A DNA stretch of 64,000 nt from Aureimonas ureilytica DSM 18598 = NBRC 106430 (GTDB lineage: Bacteria > Pseudomonadota > Alphaproteobacteria > Rhizobiales > Rhizobiaceae), in assembly GCF_000382705.1 (NCBI RefSeq), contig NZ_ARQE01000004.1, positions 32,197 through 96,196 on the forward strand. The letters run 5' to 3'. Of this stretch, positions 43,356 to 52,059 are shown in pieces. How positions within the stretch are numbered: the stretch's first letter is position 1; each line of letters opens with the position of its first letter. The notes under the pieces are model-generated. The model was not told where the DNA came from, did not search any database, and saw only the letters and a list, made by a program, of their open reading frames with translations. A program made the position numbers and the translations under genes.

Positions 43356-45314
43356 ATGCTCCGGAAACTGGGACGCAAATATGCCTCGACAGCGGTGGGA
43401 GCGATCGCGCTCCTGACCGTGGTCGGCGGTGCGGCCCTTTATTCCAGCAAGATCGCCGTCGAAATGCTGGTGCGGGGGCAGACGGAAAGCCGCGGCCGCG
43501 CTTTCTCGGACTTCCTGCTCGAACAGAACGGGCAGCTCAATGCCCTGCTCACCGGCATTTCGCGGACCTCCGACGCCGAGGTCGACGCCCGCACGGCCAG
43601 CAAGGCCGCTGGTCTCCTGACCTTCTCCGTTTTCGACAAGACGGGTCGTGAAGTCTTCACGCCCCGCTCGATGCAGCAGGAATGGTTGCTGCGCGAGCGC
43701 CCCGGCGGCACCGCGACGGGCGCCAGCCTGTCGGCCGACTATATCGCCAAGCCCGGTCCCTGGATCGCGGTGGAGGGGCTCGACGGCCCCCGGCCGACCG
43801 CGATCCTGCCTTTGGAGCGCAACGGCGAGCGGATCGGCTTCCTGTCGGCCAGCCCGAACATGACCGCGGCGATCGAACGATTCGAATCCGTGGTCCGGCT
43901 GATCGCCATCAGCCTGTTCTGCGCGGCGGCGATCGCGGTGGGCGGACCGGCGGCGATGGTCTTCCTGCGCCGGAGACGGATCGATCAGGCCAACGAGCGG
44001 ATCGAGTTCCTCGACAATTTCGACCCGTTGACGCATCTCCTCAACCGCAAGCGTTTTCAGGAAGAGACCGACCGCATTCTGGCGACGACGCGTGCCACGC
44101 GCGAGCGCACGGCGCTCTGGGCCATCAGCGTCGTCGGCCTGTCGGAAATCAACAGCGGCATGGGCCAGCAGACGGGCGACGATCTCCTGCGCGCGATTTC
44201 CGATCGCATCGCCCGTGTCATCGACAAGAACGACCTGTTCGGGCGGATGGGCGGCGGCGACTTCCGCCTGCTTCAGCGCAACAAGCCGAGCGGCGTGGAG
44301 CCGATCGACCGCCTGGCTCAGACGATCCGGCAGAGCCTCGCCGTGCCGATCGAGATCGCCGGCCATGTCATCGTTCCCAGATTGTCGATCGGCGTGGTCT
44401 TGGCGCCCGATCACGGCCGCACCTTTTCCGATCTCGCCCGCCATGCCGATCTGGCGCAGGCGGCAGAACGCGAAACGCGGGCCGGCTTCTACACGGTCTT
44501 CGAACCGTCCATGGATGTCGAGGCGCATCGGCGCCGGCGGATCGAGCACGAAATGCGCATGGCGCTGCGCTCCGGACGCTTCGAGCTGTTCTATCAGCCG
44601 ATCGTCGGCGCGCAGGACGGGGTTCCCAAAGGCTTCGAAGCGCTGATCCGTCTGCCCGACGGACAGGGCGGCTACATTTCTCCGGCCCAGTTCATTCCCA
44701 TCGCCGAAGCGCGCGATCTGATGAAGCCGATCAGCGATTGGGTGATCGAGGAAAGCATCCGCGCGGTTTCCCGCTGGCCGGAGCCGCTTTACGTCTCGAT
44801 CAATCTTTCCCCGGCGCAGTTCCGCGACGACGATCTCGTGCAGCTCATCGGCGCGACCCTCCGGCGCCATGGCGTCGCCGGTCGCAGGCTCCAGATCGAG
44901 GTGGTGGAAACGCTGCTTCTGGAACGAAGCGACCCCGTCCTGCATCAGTTGCGCGGCCTGAAGGATCTCGGCATCTCCATCGCGATGGACGATTTCGGCA
45001 CGGGCTATTCCTCGCTCGGCTATCTCTGGCGCTTCCCGTTCGACACGGTGAAGATCGACCAGTCCTTCATGCTGGCTTTCGAGGCGGGCGAAGCGAACGT
45101 GCCGCAGATCCTGGAGACGATCATCTCGCTCGCGCACAATCTCGGGATGCGCGTGACCACCGAAGGCGTGGAGACCGCCGAACAGGCGCAAATGCTCGCC
45201 CAGTTGAACTGCGACTCGCTGCAGGGCTTCCACTTCGCGCGGCCCAAGCCCTTGAACCAGCTCGACATGCCGACCGCCCTGCCGTCGAAGCCGCAGGCCG
45301 AGCGCGCCGCCTGA
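43356..45314 (+). CDS. GGDEF-EAL protein, likely c-di-GMP phosphodiesterase
   Basis: 652 residues. Two membrane helices (about 10-35 and 176-203) bracket a periplasmic sensor. The GGDEF domain is degenerate, with GRMGGGDFRLLQ near residue 299 in place of GG[DE]EF. The EAL domain looks intact: FEALIRLPDG (about 428), YVSINLSPAQF, LQIEVVETLL, DDFGTGYSSLGYL (about 545), VKIDQSF and EGVETAEQ. It should cleave c-di-GMP, with the GGDEF part perhaps sensing GTP. AAAGGG precedes the ATG. A PilZ receptor gene lies 12 kb away. Confidence 0.93.
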   Translation: MLRKLGRKYASTAVGAIALLTVVGGAALYSSKIAVEMLVRGQTESRGRAFSDFLLEQNGQLNALLTGISRTSDAEVDARTASKAAGLLTFSVFDKTGREVFTPRSMQQEWLLRERPGGTATGASLSADYIAKPGPWIAVEGLDGPRPTAILPLERNGERIGFLSASPNMTAAIERFESVVRLIAISLFCAAAIAVGGPAAMVFLRRRRIDQANERIEFLDNFDPLTHLLNRKRFQEETDRILATTRATRERTALWAISVVGLSEINSGMGQQTGDDLLRAISDRIARVIDKNDLFGRMGGGDFRLLQRNKPSGVEPIDRLAQTIRQSLAVPIEIAGHVIVPRLSIGVVLAPDHGRTFSDLARHADLAQAAERETRAGFYTVFEPSMDVEAHRRRRIEHEMRMALRSGRFELFYQPIVGAQDGVPKGFEALIRLPDGQGGYISPAQFIPIAEARDLMKPISDWVIEESIRAVSRWPEPLYVSINLSPAQFRDDDLVQLIGATLRRHGVAGRRLQIEVVETLLLERSDPVLHQLRGLKDLGISIAMDDFGTGYSSLGYLWRFPFDTVKIDQSFMLAFEAGEANVPQILETIISLAHNLGMRVTTEGVETAEQAQMLAQLNCDSLQGFHFARPKPLNQLDMPTALPSKPQAERAA

Positions 45315-45419
45315 CAGGGCAGGTAAGGGTGAGGATGCGATCGTCCCTACCCCCGCAAACCGCGCCCGCCAACCGGCCGCCGCGCTTTCTTCACCATAGA
45401 CGTTGAGTATTCACTCGCA

Positions 45420-45469
45420 CTCGCCTGCTATAGTCAGGCGAGCGGGTCGAATTCTTAACGCATCTTTAC
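45420..45469 (+). promoter_or_regulatory. Hairpin and CtrA-like box upstream of a response regulator
   Basis: CTCGCCTG / CAGGCGAG (45420-45442) form a perfect 8-bp stem with loop CTATAGT. Directly after, TTAA-N7-TTAC (45455-45469) matches the CtrA consensus except one base. The 237-bp gap is AT-rich for this genome, consistent with a regulated promoter. Confidence 0.45.
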
Positions 45470-45551
45470 TTCCATAGAGAAATATTTCTGCAAGAGGCCC
45501 GAACCCAATCAACCCGAGTCCGTTCTCTTCTCAAGGCATGGGAGTTGTGTG

Positions 45552-45884
45552 ATGCGTATCCTGATCGTCGAAGACGAGCCTCTGATCGCCATGGACTTGG
45601 AAGACATTCTGCACGAAGCGTCCGACGTGGATTGCGTCTGGGCTCGCGACGTGGCGGGCGGGTTGATGCAGGTCGCGCGCGGCGTGGATTTCGCGCTGCT
45701 CGATTTCGACCTCGGGCACCAGACCTCGCTGCCGGTCGCCCTGCGCCTGCAGGCCGAGGCCATCCCCTTCTGCTTCGTGTCGGGCAGCCTGTCGGACCTC
45801 CCCCCGGCGATGCGTCGCATTCCGAGCATCGCCAAGCCGTTCCGGGCCGCCGATATTCACCGCCTTCTCACCACCGCCGCATGA
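45552..45884 (+). CDS. Single-domain response regulator
   Basis: 110 residues from MRILIVEDEPLIAMDLEDIL. The receiver fold is complete: acidic pair after VED, phosphoacceptor Asp in LLDFDLGH (about residue 54), a Thr/Ser switch in FVSGS, and the Lys of IAKPF. There is no output domain. PFCFVSGSLSDLPPAMRR..IAKPF is a weak form of the FAT-GUY pattern of alphaproteobacterial stress receivers. GGGAG lies before the ATG. The cognate kinase is not adjacent. Confidence 0.9.
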   Translation: MRILIVEDEPLIAMDLEDILHEASDVDCVWARDVAGGLMQVARGVDFALLDFDLGHQTSLPVALRLQAEAIPFCFVSGSLSDLPPAMRRIPSIAKPFRAADIHRLLTTAA

Positions 45885-46003
45885 GCGCGGCATCCCGTCC
45901 GGGCGACAGCGCGCCGCGGTCTCGATGGGACGCGGCGCGCTTTCGTTCGGACTGAACTGTCGATGGCCAGCGGAGCGGCGCTCCCGCAAGGCCTTGAAAC
46001 GAA

Positions 46004-46036
46004 ACGGCCGGACCGCGTTTCCAGCGGTCCGGCCGT
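46004..46036 (-). terminator. Terminator of the entericidin-like gene
   Basis: An exact 13-bp GC stem (ACGGCCGGACCGC / GCGGTCCGGCCGT) with a 7-nt loop lies 31 bases past the stop. On the minus strand it is followed by TTCGTTTC, a weak U-rich tail. Confidence 0.7.
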
Positions 46037-46067
46037 TCGGATAGAGGATGGTGAGCGCAAGCGCCGC

Positions 46068-46214
46068 TTAGCGCGCGACGTCCTTCACGGCCGCGCCGGT
46101 CGCATCGACCGTGTTGCCGACATCGCGGCCGACGCCGCGCACGGTGTTGGCGCATGCCGACAGCGCCAGGGTTGCAACGAGGGCGATGGCGACGGAAGTG
46201 ACGCGACGGGGCAT
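46068..46214 (-). CDS. Entericidin-like small lipoprotein, 48 aa
   Basis: A short frame with a lipoprotein signal ending LSAC, then NTVRGVGRDVGNTVDATGAAVKD, the pattern of entericidin A/B family lipoproteins. AAAGGAGC precedes the ATG at good spacing. A perfect EcfG-type promoter lies 35 bases upstream and a strong hairpin downstream, so it is a single stress-induced gene. Entericidins are stationary-phase or osmotic-stress envelope lipoproteins in other bacteria. Confidence 0.85.
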   Translation of the reverse strand: MPRRVTSVAIALVATLALSACANTVRGVGRDVGNTVDATGAAVKDVAR

Positions 46215-46568
46215 ACTGCGCTCCTTTGAACGAATGCTTCGTCGCAAGAACGGGTCCCCGGTCGTTTGGTTCCCACAATTTCGTCACTTTCGCGACATGG
46301 CCCGGTCATTCCCGGGCGCTAATCACGCGGGGAAAGATCGCGCGCGAAAGATCGCCGTCTGATTCACCCGGACCGTTTGCGCCTTGCCGACGAAGCGTCG
46401 ATCGGGTCTCCTGGCGGGTGAGACGGGATGGCTCACGGCCGCGTGTCGTCCCTGTTTGCTTTGCCTTCACTTTTTCAATGGCTTATGTGGCAGGGGCACA
46501 GGCGACGGGACGCCGCGCCGAGCGAGCGTCGAACGGCGCGCGGGAGACCTGGGCGGGAAGGGATTCGC
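46215..46568. other. Intergenic region upstream of entericidin-like and UPF0104 genes
   Basis: 354 bp between divergent genes. It holds the EcfG-type promoter for the minus-strand lipoprotein. The rest, about 295 bp leading to the UPF0104 gene, shows no supported frame or RNA, and no clear promoter motif. Confidence 0.6.
46249..46273 (-). promoter_or_regulatory. EcfG-type general stress promoter
   Basis: Read on the minus strand, GGAAC (46273-46269), 16 bases, CGTT (46252-46249): an exact match to the alphaproteobacterial EcfG consensus GGAAC-N16/17-CGTT. It is 35 bases from the entericidin-like start codon. Confidence 0.78.
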
Positions 46569-47513
46569 ATGAAGTTCAAGGATGCCATCTGGCCCCTGAT
46601 CGGCATTGGCGCCGTGATCTTTTCCTGTTGGCTCCTGTTCCGCGAAGTGCGGACGATCTCTCTCGACCAGATCTGGGCGAGCTTCGTCGCGATCACGCCG
46701 CTGCAATGGACCTGTTCCGTGGCGAGCGCGATCGTCGCCTATATCGTGCTCGCCTATTACGACCGGCTGGCCTTGCGCCATATCGGCCGCTCGGTGTCCT
46801 TCCCCTTCGTCGCCGCCACTTCGTTCGCCACCTACGCCCTGTCCCACAATATCGGCGCGTCGGTCTTTTCCGGCGCCGTGGTGCGCTACCGCGCCTATCG
46901 CTCGCGCGGACTGTCGGGCTCGGAAATCGCGCTTCTGATCGCCTTCTGCTCGTTCACCTTCGGCGTCGGCGTTCTTCTGGTCAGCGCGGTGTCGCTGCTG
47001 ATCCAGCCCGATATCATCCAGCGCTATTTCGACATCCACTCCTCGGTGCCGGTCTTCATCGCCGGCGCGATCGTGGTCGCCATCGCCTTCTATGCGTTCG
47101 GCAGCTTCAAGGGGTTCCAGCCGCTCACGATCGGCAAGTTCCACCTTCATTATCCGCGCCGCGATGTGGTGATCCGGCAGCTCATCGCCGCGCCGCTGGA
47201 GATCGTGGCCGCCGCCGGCATCATCTATTTCGCGCTGCCGGCCGAGCACAATCCGGGCTTCGTCGTGGTTCTCGCGATCTTCGTGATCTCCTTCACGCTG
47301 GCGCTGGTGTCCCATGCGCCCGGCGGCCTCGGCGTTCTCGAAGTGACCTTCCTCGCGGGCCTCTCCGACGTGCCGGAAACGCATGTCCTGGCCGCGCTTC
47401 TCGTGTTCCGAATTCTCTATCTCCTGATCCCCTTCGCGATCGCCATCGTGCTCGTTCTCGTGTTCGAGCAGAGCGCCCTCTGGCGCCGGCGCTCCGCCGA
47501 CCGCCCCTCCTGA
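46569..47513 (+). CDS. UPF0104 / lysylphosphatidylglycerol synthase-like membrane protein
   Basis: 314 residues with seven to eight membrane helices. AATSFATYALSHNIGASVFSGAVVRYRAYRSRGLSGSEIALLIAFCSFTFGVGV and LALVSHAPGGLGVLEVTFLAGLSD are the signature of UPF0104/MprF transmembrane domains. The catalytic aminoacyl-transferase (DUF2156) domain of MprF is absent, so it may be a lipid flippase-like half. GGAAGGG precedes the ATG; a longer frame upstream lacks a site. Confidence 0.85.
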   Translation: MKFKDAIWPLIGIGAVIFSCWLLFREVRTISLDQIWASFVAITPLQWTCSVASAIVAYIVLAYYDRLALRHIGRSVSFPFVAATSFATYALSHNIGASVFSGAVVRYRAYRSRGLSGSEIALLIAFCSFTFGVGVLLVSAVSLLIQPDIIQRYFDIHSSVPVFIAGAIVVAIAFYAFGSFKGFQPLTIGKFHLHYPRRDVVIRQLIAAPLEIVAAAGIIYFALPAEHNPGFVVVLAIFVISFTLALVSHAPGGLGVLEVTFLAGLSDVPETHVLAALLVFRILYLLIPFAIAIVLVLVFEQSALWRRRSADRPS

Positions 47514-47546
47514 GGCCGGACGAGGGATCGAGGCGAGGGACAAGCG

Positions 47547-48392
47547 CTAGTTCGGCGCCGGCCCGCCACCTGGCGGAACGCGCCACATGCGCTCGCCCGA
47601 CAGGCAATTGGGCGGGATCGCCGCGGCACCGGCCGTGAGCACGACCCGCGCCGGCCGTGGCGCCGCCGGGGGCTCGAGCCCGGCCAGTTCCAGGACCAGC
47701 TTGCGGCGGATCGCGTCGGGGAATTGCTCCCAGCGCGTCACCGGGATCAGGAACGCGCCCGGCCCGCCGATCACGCAGTGTCCGTAATAGCGATCGAGAT
47801 CGGGCATCGGGCCCCAGGAATAGGGTCCCTCCTCCGCGCCCGAGGTCATCAGCGGCAGGCCGTTGATCGTGACGCCCGCCCGCACGGCCGCGTCGCGCGC
47901 TTCCGTCACCGGCCGTCCCTGGTTGTTGGCGCCGTCGCCCGACACGTCGATGACGCGCCGAAGGCCCTCGAACCCGTTGCGGTCGAACAGCCCGGCGGAG
48001 AAGTCGATCGCCGCCGAGATCGAGGTGCGGCGCTGCCGGTCGAACCGCGCCGTCGAAAGGCGATACGCGAAGCGATCGGCGCTTTCGCGCCCATCGATCA
48101 GCATCCAGGGAACGACGACGGTCTGCGACAGGTCGCCCGCCCATTCGACATAGGTGACGGCAACGCGCGCGTGCAATCCGTCGAGGATCGCGTCGAGCAC
48201 CTCCTTGCTGCGCCAGGCGGCGACATAGCCCTGCCGCTGAATGTCCTGCTCCTCCTGATCCATCGACCAGGAGATATCGACCGCCAGGACCAGTTCGACA
48301 TCGACCGGCAGGTCCTCGGCCGCAGCCCGGCCCGGCCCTTCCGCAGCGAGAAGAGCGAGACACCACAGGAACGGGGTCCACAGGGAGCGCAT
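47547..48392 (-). CDS. DUF1194 von Willebrand A-domain secreted protein
   Basis: 281 residues from MRSLWTPFLWCLALLAAEGPGRAAAEDL with a Sec signal. DVELVLAVDISWSMDQEEQDIQRQGYVAAWRS holds the MIDAS DxSxS motif, and RRVIDVSGDGANNQGRPV its second metal site, together diagnostic of DUF1194. Two cysteines (YYGHCVIGG and PPNCLSGERMW) may form a disulfide. It is probably a periplasmic adhesion or assembly factor. Function unknown. It is convergent with the UPF0104 gene. Confidence 0.88.
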   Translation of the reverse strand: MRSLWTPFLWCLALLAAEGPGRAAAEDLPVDVELVLAVDISWSMDQEEQDIQRQGYVAAWRSKEVLDAILDGLHARVAVTYVEWAGDLSQTVVVPWMLIDGRESADRFAYRLSTARFDRQRRTSISAAIDFSAGLFDRNGFEGLRRVIDVSGDGANNQGRPVTEARDAAVRAGVTINGLPLMTSGAEEGPYSWGPMPDLDRYYGHCVIGGPGAFLIPVTRWEQFPDAIRRKLVLELAGLEPPAAPRPARVVLTAGAAAIPPNCLSGERMWRVPPGGGPAPN

Positions 48393-48749
48393 CGGGGAAT
48401 GGTGATCCCTCTTCGGCGCGCGCGCAACGGCCTTGGCCGTGATGCCCCCTCGCCCGGGCCGGCGCAAAATGTCGCTGCCTGCATGGACGCGGTCGCGAGT
48501 CCCTGCGCGAGCGCGGCCAACGACGCTTCCGCAGCCTCGTTTCTCTCGTTCACATTGTCGTAAACGCGGGGGGTTTTGCCCGCGCTTCCGTCGTTGGATG
48601 TCCCGGCCTTTCGGACGTTGCCCCTTCTCCGCATGGTTCGAGCGTCAAAAGCCCAAAGGGTCGACCGTGACGGGTCGGTATCGCCAGCTTTTGTTAGAAG
48701 CTCTTGGGCAGGATGCGTCTGGATTGTTTCCCCACCGGAGCTTGCGGAT

Positions 48750-50483
48750 ATGTCCACGCCCCCGATATCGCAGCCGCCGGGTGTGGCCCGCCCGTCGCGC
48801 TTCGAGCCGCTCGTTCGGCGCGGCCATCTGCCTCTCGTTCTTCTGGTTCTCGCGCTCTGCACGCTCGGGCTCTGGCTGCGCCTGTCGGTGCCGCTCGGCC
48901 CCTTCTACTGGGACACGGTCCTGTATCTCGACGGCGGCAACCGCGTTCTGTCCGGGCAGATTCCCTCGGTGGACTTCTTCGCGCCGGTCGGCGCGCTCGG
49001 CTACTGGCTCTTCGCGGCGGGGCTCGCCCTGTTTCCCACGCCCCAGCCGCTGCTTCTCGCCCACTGGATGATGTTCGCGGTGACGCTGCCGCCCTTTCTG
49101 CCTCTCGTCCTGCGCCTGGCGCGGGATCGGGCGGGCCTTGCCTGGGCGCTGCTTCTGCCGCTTCTCTTCTTCCAGCTCGTGCCGCTGAACGTCGAACAGT
49201 TCTCGACCTTTCCGAGCTTCGACGGCTACGGCATGTACAACCGGCAGGTGGCGCAGGTTCTCTACGTGCTCGTCGCCACGCTCCTGTTCGAGCGCCGCGC
49301 CGGGCCTCTCCTGTTCGCGATCGCCTGGTGCTGCACGACGCTGTTTCTCCTGAAGATCACCGGCTTCATCGTCGCGGGGCTCGTCTGTCTTCTCGCCTTT
49401 GCCGCCGGCCGGGTGCCGCTGCGCGTGGCGCTGGGCGCGCTCGGGGCCTTCGTCGCCACGCTCGCCGCGCTGGAACTCGGCTTCGGCCTCGTCAGCCATT
49501 ACATGGCGGACATTCTGACACTGGTGCGGCTCAACGAGGGCGGCATCGCCGGCCGGCTCGTCCAGGCCGCATCGATCCATTTCGGCTTCGTCGGCTCGGG
49601 CGCGCTTCTGCTCGTTGCCCTTCTCGCGATGGGCTGGACGAGCGTCTGCGCGCGCTTCGCGGCGCTGGCGGAGCGCCGCGATCTCGCCTCGCTCAACGCC
49701 GCGCTCGATCAGGACGTGGTCTGGCTCGCCGTGCTGCTCGCGGGCGGCATCTTCTTCGAGTCGCAAAACACCGGCGATCAGGCCTTCATCTTCCTCTGGC
49801 CGCTGCTCCTGCGCATTCTCTCAGGCCCCGAGGGACGGCGCCTGCCGATCCTCGTTCTCGCGGGTGCGGTCGCCCTGCCGCCGACCGTCAACGTCGCCCA
49901 TCGCGCGGCGCGGGCGGTGATCGGTCAGGTGAAATACGTCGCCTTGCCGCTGCCGGATCTGAAGATCCTCGGGCAGGTCAACCAGCGGCCCGAACTCGTC
50001 GAGCGCGCGCAGACCAGCCTGGAGATCCTCGGCGAGCACGAGGAGACCTACACGCTCTTCGCCGATCGGGGGCTCCTGCCCTTCTATTCGCTCTATGCCG
50101 ATATCGACTTTCAGGCGACCTGGCTTCTCGGGACGGATCAGGCGGTGCGCGCGATCCGCGCCTTCGAGGCGCGGAACGGCGTGCGCTTCGAGACGATCAT
50201 GACGCTGAACTTCACCAATCCCTATCCCTATCTCCTCGATCGGCAGGCGCCCCGCCATATCGCGATCGGCGCCGATCCGAGCCGCGCCGTTCCGGCGCCG
50301 GATGCCGAGACGATCGCGGCCGTGCGGGCGACGGACCTCATCCTCTACCCGACCTGCCCGGTCACGCCCGCCAATATGCGCCTTCGCACGATCTACGAGG
50401 CGGGGCTGGTCGGCCATCACCCGGTGGAGCTTTCGCCCTGCTGGATCGGCTATGTCAGGGACGCGCTGACGCTCCGGCGCTGA
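48750..50483 (+). CDS. GT-C-like polytopic membrane glycosyltransferase
   Basis: 577 residues from MSTPPISQPPGVA. The N-terminal 380 residues contain about nine to ten membrane helices. An acidic pair sits in the first periplasmic loop (PFYWDTVLYLDGG, with the Asp typical of GT-C catalysis), and a soluble periplasmic C-terminal domain follows. Polyprenyl-phosphate-sugar-using transferases such as ArnT or arabinosyltransferases share this plan. Its terminator is shared with the convergent operon that appears to make such a donor, so it is a candidate acceptor step. The family call is by layout only. Confidence 0.75.
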   Translation: MSTPPISQPPGVARPSRFEPLVRRGHLPLVLLVLALCTLGLWLRLSVPLGPFYWDTVLYLDGGNRVLSGQIPSVDFFAPVGALGYWLFAAGLALFPTPQPLLLAHWMMFAVTLPPFLPLVLRLARDRAGLAWALLLPLLFFQLVPLNVEQFSTFPSFDGYGMYNRQVAQVLYVLVATLLFERRAGPLLFAIAWCCTTLFLLKITGFIVAGLVCLLAFAAGRVPLRVALGALGAFVATLAALELGFGLVSHYMADILTLVRLNEGGIAGRLVQAASIHFGFVGSGALLLVALLAMGWTSVCARFAALAERRDLASLNAALDQDVVWLAVLLAGGIFFESQNTGDQAFIFLWPLLLRILSGPEGRRLPILVLAGAVALPPTVNVAHRAARAVIGQVKYVALPLPDLKILGQVNQRPELVERAQTSLEILGEHEETYTLFADRGLLPFYSLYADIDFQATWLLGTDQAVRAIRAFEARNGVRFETIMTLNFTNPYPYLLDRQAPRHIAIGADPSRAVPAPDAETIAAVRATDLILYPTCPVTPANMRLRTIYEAGLVGHHPVELSPCWIGYVRDALTLRR

Positions 50484-50522
50484 GACAGGGCGCACGCTGA
50501 GACGGGGCGCATCTTCCGACGA

Positions 50523-50556
50523 AAAAGGCCGGGCCCTTCGGGGACCCGGCCTTTTC
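50523..50556. terminator. Bidirectional terminator between convergent units
   Basis: AAAAGGCCGGG / CCCGGCCTTTT form an 11-bp stem with a short loop. A-run and T-run ends make it work on both strands for the membrane transferase and for the convergent aminotransferase operon. Confidence 0.88.
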
Positions 50557-50579
50557 GTTCGTCGTCTCGTCGGCCTGGA

Positions 50580-52046
50580 TCAGCCGATCTGCGTCTTCAC
50601 GAAATCCTTGACGATCGACACGATGCCCCGGCCGAGAAGCGCGTCCAGCGCGTCGCAGAACTGGTCGACATTCTCATGCGTGCAGATCAGCGGCGGCTCC
50701 AGACGGATGACGTTGCGATTGTACTCGGTGAAGGCGACGAGGCAGTCGTAATCCTTGAGGAGCAGCGCGCCGACGAAGCCCGAAAGCGAGCCCTTCAGCT
50801 TGTCGTCGAGCAGCGCCACCATGGGGCGCAGCGCGAAGGGAAGCGTCTGCGAGAAGTCGTGGAACTCGAGGCCGATCATCAGGCCGCGTCCGCGCACATC
50901 CTTCACGATGCTCGGATATTTCGCCTGGATCGCCGTCAGCCTGTCCTTCAGATAGGTGCCGACCGCCGCCGCATTGCCGATCAGGTCCTCGTCATAGAGC
51001 GTGTTCAGCGCCTCGATCGAGGTGGCGCAGCCCTCGCCGATGCCCCCGAACGTGGCATGGGCGTGGATCATCGCCGTCTTCGGCGTGCCATAGGCCTTCA
51101 TGTAGACGTCGCGCCGCGCGACCATGGCCGCCATCGCCGCCTTGCCGCCGCCGAAGCTCTTGGCGAGCGCGGTGACGTCGGGGATCACGCCGTGATGCTC
51201 GAAGGCGTAGAAACGGCCCGTGCGCCCGTAGCCGCACTGAACCTCGTCGGCCACCCAGATGACCTTGTGCTGGTCGCAGAGCGCGCGCACGCCCTGCCAA
51301 TAGTCCGTCGGCGCCTCGATGATGCCGCCGCCACCCTGCACCGTTTCCAGGACGACGACGCCGACATCGGGGTCGGAGCGCACGACCGCCGTCAGCGCCT
51401 TCAGGTCGCCGAAGGGCACGCGATAGGTGTTCTCGACCAGCTTGAACTCGCCCTTGTAGAGCGGCGAGTCGGTGATCGAAAGGACGCCCTTGGTCTTGCC
51501 GTGAAACGAATTCTCGGCATGGACGATCTTGCAGTTCTTGCGGCCCGACGCCCGCTCGGCCACCTTGATCGCGGCCTCCATGGCTTCCGAGCCCGACGAG
51601 CCGAGGAAGACCATGTCGAGATCGCCGGGCGAGCAGGCGGCGACGTTCTTGGCCAGCGCCGCCGCATATTGCGACAGGAAGGCGATGGCGATCTCGTGGC
51701 GCTTCTCGTCCTGGAACTGCTTGCGGGCGTTGAGGATGCGCGGATGGTTGTGGCCGAAGGCGAGCGAGCCGAAGCCGCCGAAGAAGTCGAGGATCTTCCG
51801 GCCGTTCTGGTCGATGTAGAACATTCCCTCGGCGCGTTCGACCTTCACCTTGTGAAAGCCGAGCAGCTTCATGAAATGAAACTGGCCGGGGTTGATGTGC
51901 TCCTTGAACAGGTCCGCCATGGTGGCGACGTCCATCGCCTTGGCCTGTTCGAGGGTGAGCATGGCGGGCTTGGGCGGCCCGTGCCGGGGGGCGGGCGCCT
52001 CGGCGCTGTCGAGACGGGGCGCGGTCATGATCGGGCGATCCAGCAT
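50580..52046 (-). CDS. Class III PLP-dependent aminotransferase
   Basis: 488 residues from MLDRPIMTAPRLD (a GTG one codon earlier and an ATG six codons later are alternatives). Fold type I, class III: LGSSGSEAMEAAIKVAERASGRKNCKIVHAENSFHGKT binds the cofactor phosphate. WVADEVQCGYGRTGRFYAFEHHGVIPDVTALAKSFGGG holds the pyridine-ring Asp and the Schiff-base Lys. Family members act on omega-amino acids, diamines or aminoacyl groups. It is the last gene of the HAD-UbiA operon, 13 bp after the epimerase, so it may install an amino group on that glycan or lipid; this is inference. Confidence 0.85.
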   Translation of the reverse strand: MLDRPIMTAPRLDSAEAPAPRHGPPKPAMLTLEQAKAMDVATMADLFKEHINPGQFHFMKLLGFHKVKVERAEGMFYIDQNGRKILDFFGGFGSLAFGHNHPRILNARKQFQDEKRHEIAIAFLSQYAAALAKNVAACSPGDLDMVFLGSSGSEAMEAAIKVAERASGRKNCKIVHAENSFHGKTKGVLSITDSPLYKGEFKLVENTYRVPFGDLKALTAVVRSDPDVGVVVLETVQGGGGIIEAPTDYWQGVRALCDQHKVIWVADEVQCGYGRTGRFYAFEHHGVIPDVTALAKSFGGGKAAMAAMVARRDVYMKAYGTPKTAMIHAHATFGGIGEGCATSIEALNTLYDEDLIGNAAAVGTYLKDRLTAIQAKYPSIVKDVRGRGLMIGLEFHDFSQTLPFALRPMVALLDDKLKGSLSGFVGALLLKDYDCLVAFTEYNRNVIRLEPPLICTHENVDQFCDALDALLGRGIVSIVKDFVKTQIG

Positions 52047-52059
52047 CACGATTCAGTCC

